A stretch of DNA of 64,000 nt, from assembly GCA_963693305.1 (NCBI GenBank), contig OY855914.1, forward strand, positions 13,641,783 through 13,705,782. The letters run 5' to 3'. The notes under the pieces were generated by a model. That model made no database searches. It worked only from the letters and a program-made list of their open reading frames with translations, and had not been told where the DNA came from. The translations under genes were made by a program, and so were the position numbers. The DNA is from Meandrina meandrites. Lineage: Eukaryota; Cnidaria; Anthozoa; Scleractinia; Meandrinidae. The stretch's first letter is position 1. Each line of letters starts with the position of its first letter. Positions 58,371 through 64,000 of this stretch are shown in pieces.

Positions 58371-59299
58371 GTAGGAAAGGCAGCAACAAAACTATATAAT
58401 ATTTAACAGTTACTCCATGAGCCCACATTGGATATAAGGTGATCATTAAATAACAAATTAGGCATGTAGCGCCGAGTTTGTTATTTAGTAGTCATCTTGT
58501 ATCCAACAACAGCAAATGGAATAACTGTTTTACTAAATTCTTCTATTAAAGTATAAATTGATTGGACATTTCACTTTGATGTAAACAAAGTGATAGTATA
58601 TGAAAATGGGAAAATTAGTGGTGCAATGATCACTTTTTGAGTTGAATGAAACATGTGAGGAAAACAAGCGAGAGAGTTTTCTTCTGGAAATATTCCTCAA
58701 ACAATCTCCTCTAAAGTTGTGTATATTCTGGAAAATTGTTACAAAGAGTCAAGGTTTATCGGAAGATCAAAAGCAATAGCTTTTGTAGAAATTATGTGCC
58801 TCTTGTACATGTAAGTCGAATGATGCAAGGGTTTACCACGGCACCACTACTTCCATTCTAATGAAACAAAATGAGCTCAGAGTCGATCAAGGGGACTGAC
58901 ATATACACGTAAAAGGAAGGCTAAGATGAAAAGTGACAAACTTTACTAAAGTTCTGAGCCAAATTTTCTGTCAAACACTGAACAAAAAATTTTGTGCCAG
59001 TTTTCCAATCTTTCTGTAAATTATTTGCTGCTTTTCTTCGTCATTCACTCATCCTTTGTGCATATTTTACCAGTATTTTCCAAAAATAATTTCACATCAG
59101 TCCCTGTTTTAGGTAGTTGAGTTAACTGTGACATGTTGTAGCTTAAGATTCAGGGGAAGCCACTAACAATTAGTTCTTGTATATAGTAAGCTCATCAAAT
59201 TTGTTTTTTTTGGCCATTTTTCTGATGGAACTTTTAGTTCCTACAGAAAAATTTTAAGCTGAGCACCACTTGTCGCACTCATTTCCCGTAAAATTATAA
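58371..59299 (+). other. NEDD1 intron 12, left part
   Basis: No coding exon recognised. A small palindrome is at 58428-58506. The next NEDD1 exon (remainder of the C-terminal helix) was looked for here and up to 64,000 and not found. Confidence 0.5.
58428..58506. repeat. 79-bp palindromic MITE-like sequence
   Basis: TTGGATATAAGGTGATCATT and the following AAATAACAAA pair imperfectly with the right arm TTTGTTATTTAGTAGTCATC / TTGTATCCAA. Arms are about 30 bp with a handful of mismatches. Confidence 0.65.
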
Positions 59300-60105
59300 G
59301 GTCAAACACAAGATACATCGGTCAAAATGTTAGGTTGCTTAATGACATCTTAGAGCAAACAGAAATCCAGAACATCCCTGGGATACTCCTCCAACTGGAC
59401 TTTCGGAAGGCATTTGATACCATTGAATGGGAATTCAAACAGAAGACGCTCGCTCTTTTTAATTTCGGTGAGAGTATTCAACGATGGATCTTCACTTTTT
59501 ACACTAATCTGAGAGCTCTGTTTTGAATAACGGTTTTTGTACCAATTAGAGCCAATTAGAGCGTTAGGTATATTTATATCTTACCATTAAAAACAAAATG
59601 AGAGAAAGAACTTTAAAGCGAAAATAGACAAGTTAAGTACTATTCTCGACCTTTGGCAGTCCAGGAGTCTGACCTTATTCGGCAGATGTCTCATAGCTAA
59701 AAGTCTTGGAATTTCACAACTAGTGCATTCCATTTCGATTCTTGACACACCTCCGGAATATATTAAAGATATTAACTCCCTTATCTTTAGGTTTATTTGG
59801 AAAAAAAGCAAGATAAAATAAAACGTAAAGTAATGGTCCTTGATTACAGGAACGGAGGTCTGCGTGCACCCAGTATCGAGGTTATGGCCAAATCACTTAG
59901 ACTAGCATGGATCTCAAGACTGTTAAAAAATGAGCAATCATGTGACGAATCCTGGAAAGTAATTCCTAACTACTTCTTGGACAAATACGGCGGTCTTAAT
60001 TTTTTGTTGAGATGCAATTACAATGAAAAAATTCTAACGCGTACCACGTTACCTCTATTCTATAGGTCTATTTTACAGTATTTTGCAGAACTTAAAGCAG
60101 CCCAC

Positions 60106-61821
60106 ACAAGGCTGCTGCCTAAGGGAATTTCTAAGGAGCCTTTCAGGCTCCTAACATCAAAAGTTAGGAGCCCAAGCCATTACTTTAGGAGCCCAGCCTA
60201 AAAGTTGCCATGGTCGATCCTCGGGGGAGGGGGGTGGGGTAAAAGAAAAAAAATCTAGGAGAGGGGTCTGGGGAGCAGCCCCCCCCCCCCCCCCCCCCCT
60301 ACCGTCCCCTTCCAGATGCACACACATTTTATTTTCTCAGTAGAGCCTTTGTACGTGAACAGAAAACTCCTTCGGACACGATTTTTTTCAGAAAGCTTCT
60401 GAAGGTAACCTCCCTCAAATAGTTGTGTGAGAAATTCCAGCTTTCTTAACTTGAAAGTTTATTTAACCGAGCCCCTCCTTCGATAAAACCCTTTTTACAC
60501 TGATTGGGTGACATGAACAGGAGTGTGTATATTAGAAAGTTTCTGTAGGCTTAAAATGAGTTTGAAAATCCGACCAGTATATTGTGCTGTGATGAATGTT
60601 GGATAAAGTAAGTTAAAAATGTGTAGAACAAATAAAACAATGTTTAATAGGAGTTTTGAACATCTAAAGTTTTGAAGCAAAATCAATGAAGCATGAAGCA
60701 GCAAAATTATTATTTCACTTTTGCACAGCAAGCTCACTAAAGAACTTGAATTATTGTTAGTAATTAAGGTTTAACAGAACCAAGATTACAATTTAGCAGG
60801 TCTATTTGAAGGTTAAGGCAAAGGTAATAAAAAGTCAAAACACCTGTGTAAACACTTCAATTAAATTCTGATCTTATCTACATTTCATAATCAGTTGTCA
60901 AAAATAGACCAGAAAAACTAAGTTGTGAAAATAAAAACAGTTTCTAGGCTTATCAAATGAGTTGCTTATACAATAGATTTTAGTAGTTTTAAAAACAATT
61001 CATGTTATTCAAACTGTTTTCAGCAAAGTTTCTAGCACATTATTATTTTCAAGAGTAATGTTCTCCTTGCACGGTTCAATAACCCAGATAAAACACGAAA
61101 CAGTTCGAATGAACAAACAAACAAACTTGATCCACAAAAAGCGGTAGCTGATAAGAATGTCACAGAAAAGGCACACATTTTCTGTTGTTATGAAATTAAG
61201 CGTTCTCTAAAGTGAAAAAATAAAAGTTTGAGTTAAATAACAAGCTTAATTACAGTAATTCGTAAGTGTAACATCAAAACATTCTGCACATTATTTTAGG
61301 CTTGTTGAAAAGGTTTTTGTATCAAGCTTTTGCAGATTAAAATTGTCATGATCAGACCTGATGCATGAATGGCCAGGAGATTGATTTCACTTTTGTATCC
61401 GTAAAATGTTTACTTCACATTCACTATAAACTCCTCCAAAATCCTCCAAAACATCAACGTAGCGAACGAAACGTGAATCAGCCCATAATACTATTCATTC
61501 TTCATTCCATACTTGGGAGTCAGTCCCAGTCCTAAACAGTCAAAAATAATTGGTTTTCGAAGTTGCACGTATTTATACGCTAAAATTATCTCTATTGTGG
61601 ACAATTTTAGTATTTCCGTTTTGAAATGAAGCGCTTATGGTTTTAAACGGGATATATTTTACGCCAGTGGAACAAAGTTACAAGGAAATTGAAGTCATTA
61701 GATGAGAATGGAAAATCTATGCTTAGGCGCCCATCCGGGCTCCTTGAACAAAAATTTAGTCGCCCGCACTTGTAACTTAGGCGCCCCAGGCGACCGGGCG
61801 CCCGTTAGGCAGCAGCCTTGC
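60106..61821. mobile_element. 1.7-kb inverted-repeat element nested in the LINE
   Basis: AAGGCTGCTGCCTAA on the left and TTAGGCAGCAGCCTT on the right are exact inverted repeats. Removing it joins the LINE protein block ELKAAHT to HKCMNGQELVLF. The flanks (GCCCACACA / TGCCACAAA) are only partly alike, so the target duplication is uncertain. Sub-terminal words AGGAGCCC and GGCGCCC recur, and a long poly-C tract (about 60,281-60,299) is inside. No transposase frame was recognised. Confidence 0.75.
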
Positions 61822-62697
61822 CACAAATGTATGAATGGGCAAGAATTAGTGTTATTCAACAACAAAGAAATTTTAATTGAAAATCAAACCATATTTTACG
61901 AAGACTGGTTCCAAAAAGGAATTTTCCTCATACAGGATCTTTTAAAAGACAATGGCAAATTTTTTACTTATCTGGAATTTGTCCAAAAGTACGAGGTTAA
62001 ATGCAATTTTCTAATTTATATGCAAGTGGTCTCAGCAATCCCAAAAGAGCTTGTCAAAAAGGCAATGGAAAAACCACTAGACAAAAGCACCTTTCTAGCC
62101 GAAGATGTTTTCCAACTCTCGTCAAATACTGTAATAAACCTACTCAAAATGAAGAACAAAGATTACTACTGGCTTTTAATTAACAAAGACAATCAAGAGA
62201 TAAAGGCTGAAGTGAAATGGTCTCGAGACTTACAGTTGGAAGAAGTTAGCTTAGAGGATCTGTTCAGCCATGTTAAAAATGTTTGCAAACTGAAAGAATT
62301 TTACTTCAAACTTATTCATAGAATAGTAGTTACCAAAAAAGAACTTTCTTTCTTCGGTATAGAAGACGACATGTTTTGTATATTCTGTCAAGAACCTGAC
62401 TCAATAAGTCACACTTTCTTAAATTGCAAGTGGTCAATTCAGTTCTATTCAGAGGTTATTAAGTGGTTTAACAAAGAAAATGTCACCTCCTTCTCGCCAA
62501 GCCCCGTAGAAATACTGTTCGGAAAAAAATCAAATAATTACTCTCAAGGCTCATATAAATTGTTAATGAAATTCAATTATACACTCCTATTTGCCAAATA
62601 CTACCTATATACACAAAAGCTACTTAAAAAAGAAATAAATATGAAAGAGTATGTAAGGAAACTCACCTTTAAATATCAAATTGAGAAGCTACCTTGA
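61822..62697 (+). pseudogene. LINE ORF2 C-terminal region
   Basis: An open run of about 290 codons encoding the region after the LINE reverse transcriptase: FLIQDLLKDNGKFFTYLEF, KCNFLIYMQVVSAIPKEL, and the zf-RVT-like knuckle with FCIFCQEP and HTFLNCKWSIQF. It parallels the blocks in the LINEs at 11,194 and 52,034, so the three copies are related in structure. The preceding 40 codons of the open frame come from the inserted element and are not LINE protein. Confidence 0.85.
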
Positions 62698-63121
62698 CAT
62701 GCAACAACGCTGTTCTCTAGCCCTCCCCGCTACTCTTATTCTTAGTTAAAAGAAGAATACAGTGTGGTAAATACTCCCTTTTGTCTTTTTATCTGTTTAG
62801 TGTTTGTACTTTTTTACGCGACGATATGTGTTACTTTAAGCAACTTCTTGGAATGTAGAAACGCGCACTAGAATTACAAAAAACAACATTGTCAATAAAT
62901 TAATGGTTGTAAAAAACATTGTTTAAGTTTATAATGGTATAAAGTGTAATTATGCTTAGGCGCCATATATTATTAGTAATGTAAGTAGTTCTACGGTAAT
63001 AATATAGCTGTATTGCAATTGTATTGTCGTGTTAGCAACCATGTCGTTTTGTAATTGTATTAGTATAATTGTAACTGTATTGTAAGCAATAAAGAATTTA
63101 AAAAAAAAAAGGTCAAACACA

Positions 63122-64000
63122 GGTACATTAATCAGGGCTCAAAATAATTTTTGAATACTGACCAGTCATGTTGACCAGCCAAATCAATTTTTGCTCGGTC
63201 ATGTCTCGTTTTTGACCGGTCAAAATATTGAGTATTTACTTTGAAGCAATAGCCTATTCTGCCAAACATTTCGTCTCATAAGCTAAAACACTGGTTGTTA
63301 AAGAGTATAAAGGCTTAAGCTTAAATGTTTTGATCGCTTAAAGTGTCATTTTATTATGTTCGCTTATTGAATTTCCATTTCTTCTGCGTTCTACTCTACA
63401 TAAAACAAAATGCTTAGTAGCCGTAATGTTATGTTACTCTGCATAGTTTTACATTAGTTAATGACTTACGGGTGGAGGCGATCTTGGTTGTAAGCACTTT
63501 ACTGGTCTTTACTACCGAACACTAAATAGTAATAGCTAGGACATATGCCCATGCTACAAATGAGATCACTGTGCCTTTGCTCGGCATGTAGGAAGAATAA
63601 CTTCAAAATACAATGTGCTTGGAAGTGAACTTAAAAAAATTCAATGCGTTTAATGATTTTATTATTTCCTCATGATCTTGCTGGTGAAAAACACGCTACG
63701 AACTCGCACTGTCTATAGGTACATATAGTTTTTTCAAAAATCCACTAACGAGTGCTATTTTTCTCGGCCCGCCTGACAATTCAAACTGTAATTGCGTACG
63801 CGTGTTAATACCAGACGTTGTTCATATGTTGTCTGTTTAGCGTATTTACAGACATGGATGTTTCCTGTTTTATTTAACCAAACCGCTAACAAATCCGCAG
63901 AGCGTGGCCGTCTCATCTGTATTCTACAAATTTGTGACTGCAAGCTGCTATGATATTTTATGATTTTACTGTAAAATTTCAAGAAATACTGCGAATAAAT
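63122..64000. other. Right edge, no gene recognised
   Basis: Presumed NEDD1 intron 12. A segment starting CAGGGCTCAAAATAATTTTT at 63,133 with CTGACCAGTC / GACCGGTCA words looks like the end of a DNA transposon. The remainder is unremarkable. Confidence 0.4.

Larger units (their letters stand above)
59311..63110 (+). mobile_element. 5'-truncated L1/Tx1-type LINE with target duplication, interrupted
   Basis: Flanked by GGTCAAACACA at 59300-59310 and 63111-63121, with a poly(A) end (AATAAAGAATTTAAAAAAAAAA). The coding strand has the RT block LLQLDFRKAFDTIEWEF near 59,390, then post-RT sequence and a zinc knuckle CIFC..SISHTFLNC near 62,378. The frame is disrupted between about 59,520 and 59,800 and by a 1.7-kb insertion at about 60,106-61,821. 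The YADD-bearing part of the RT is missing, so this copy is dead. The 3' UTR is about 410 bp. Confidence 0.88.

Overview
The window reads as nuclear DNA of an invertebrate animal, most likely a cnidarian and probably an anthozoan such as a coral. Genes are split by GT-AG introns, the sequence is AT-rich, and intergenic and intronic space is packed with short inverted-repeat transposons, tRNA-derived SINEs, truncated L1/Tx1-type and RTE-type LINEs, and one Ty3/gypsy element. The taxon is an inference from gene and repeat style, not from a search. No bacterial operon, CRISPR array, prophage or rRNA gene is present.

Layout. 1-6,700 has no gene and is a stack of nested transposons: a SINE inside an inverted-repeat element, three copies of one TTAA-flanked family (one interrupted by another element, one itself sitting inside a larger palindrome). 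7,098-8,595 (minus) is the main exon of an SLC7 amino-acid transporter close to b(0,+)AT. 8,660-10,380 holds more nested MITEs. 11,194-12,570 is a 5'-truncated LINE with a 15-bp target duplication. 12,600-17,600 has no recognisable gene and one 0.8-kb inverted-repeat element. 17,634-18,816 (minus) is a complete four-exon HES-type bHLH-Orange repressor of 228 residues. 21,889-58,370 (plus) is NEDD1, the WD40 protein that targets the gamma-tubulin ring complex to centrosomes and spindles; twelve coding exons with consistent phases give 664 codons plus 2 nt, and the last exon(s) lie beyond the window.

Most of the remaining DNA is NEDD1 intron. Intron 6 (8.4 kb) carries a decayed gypsy element with 98-99-bp LTRs and a Tigger-like MITE. 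Intron 9 (12.6 kb) carries an RTE-type LINE with an uninterrupted 1,040-codon endonuclease/RT frame and an antisense L1/Tx1-type LINE that is itself interrupted. Intron 11 contains a 21-bp minisatellite of about 65 units flanked by an inverted repeat. The sequence after exon 12 contains another LINE with an 11-bp target duplication, interrupted by a 1.7-kb inverted-repeat element.

The three host genes are unrelated in function (amino-acid uptake, transcriptional repression, microtubule nucleation) and show no sign of working as a unit. I found no convincing new molecular system. What merits attention is the transposon stratigraphy, the intact RTE frame, the composite minisatellite, the HES protein whose WRPW motif is not terminal, and the SLC7 protein without the usual heavy-chain cysteine.
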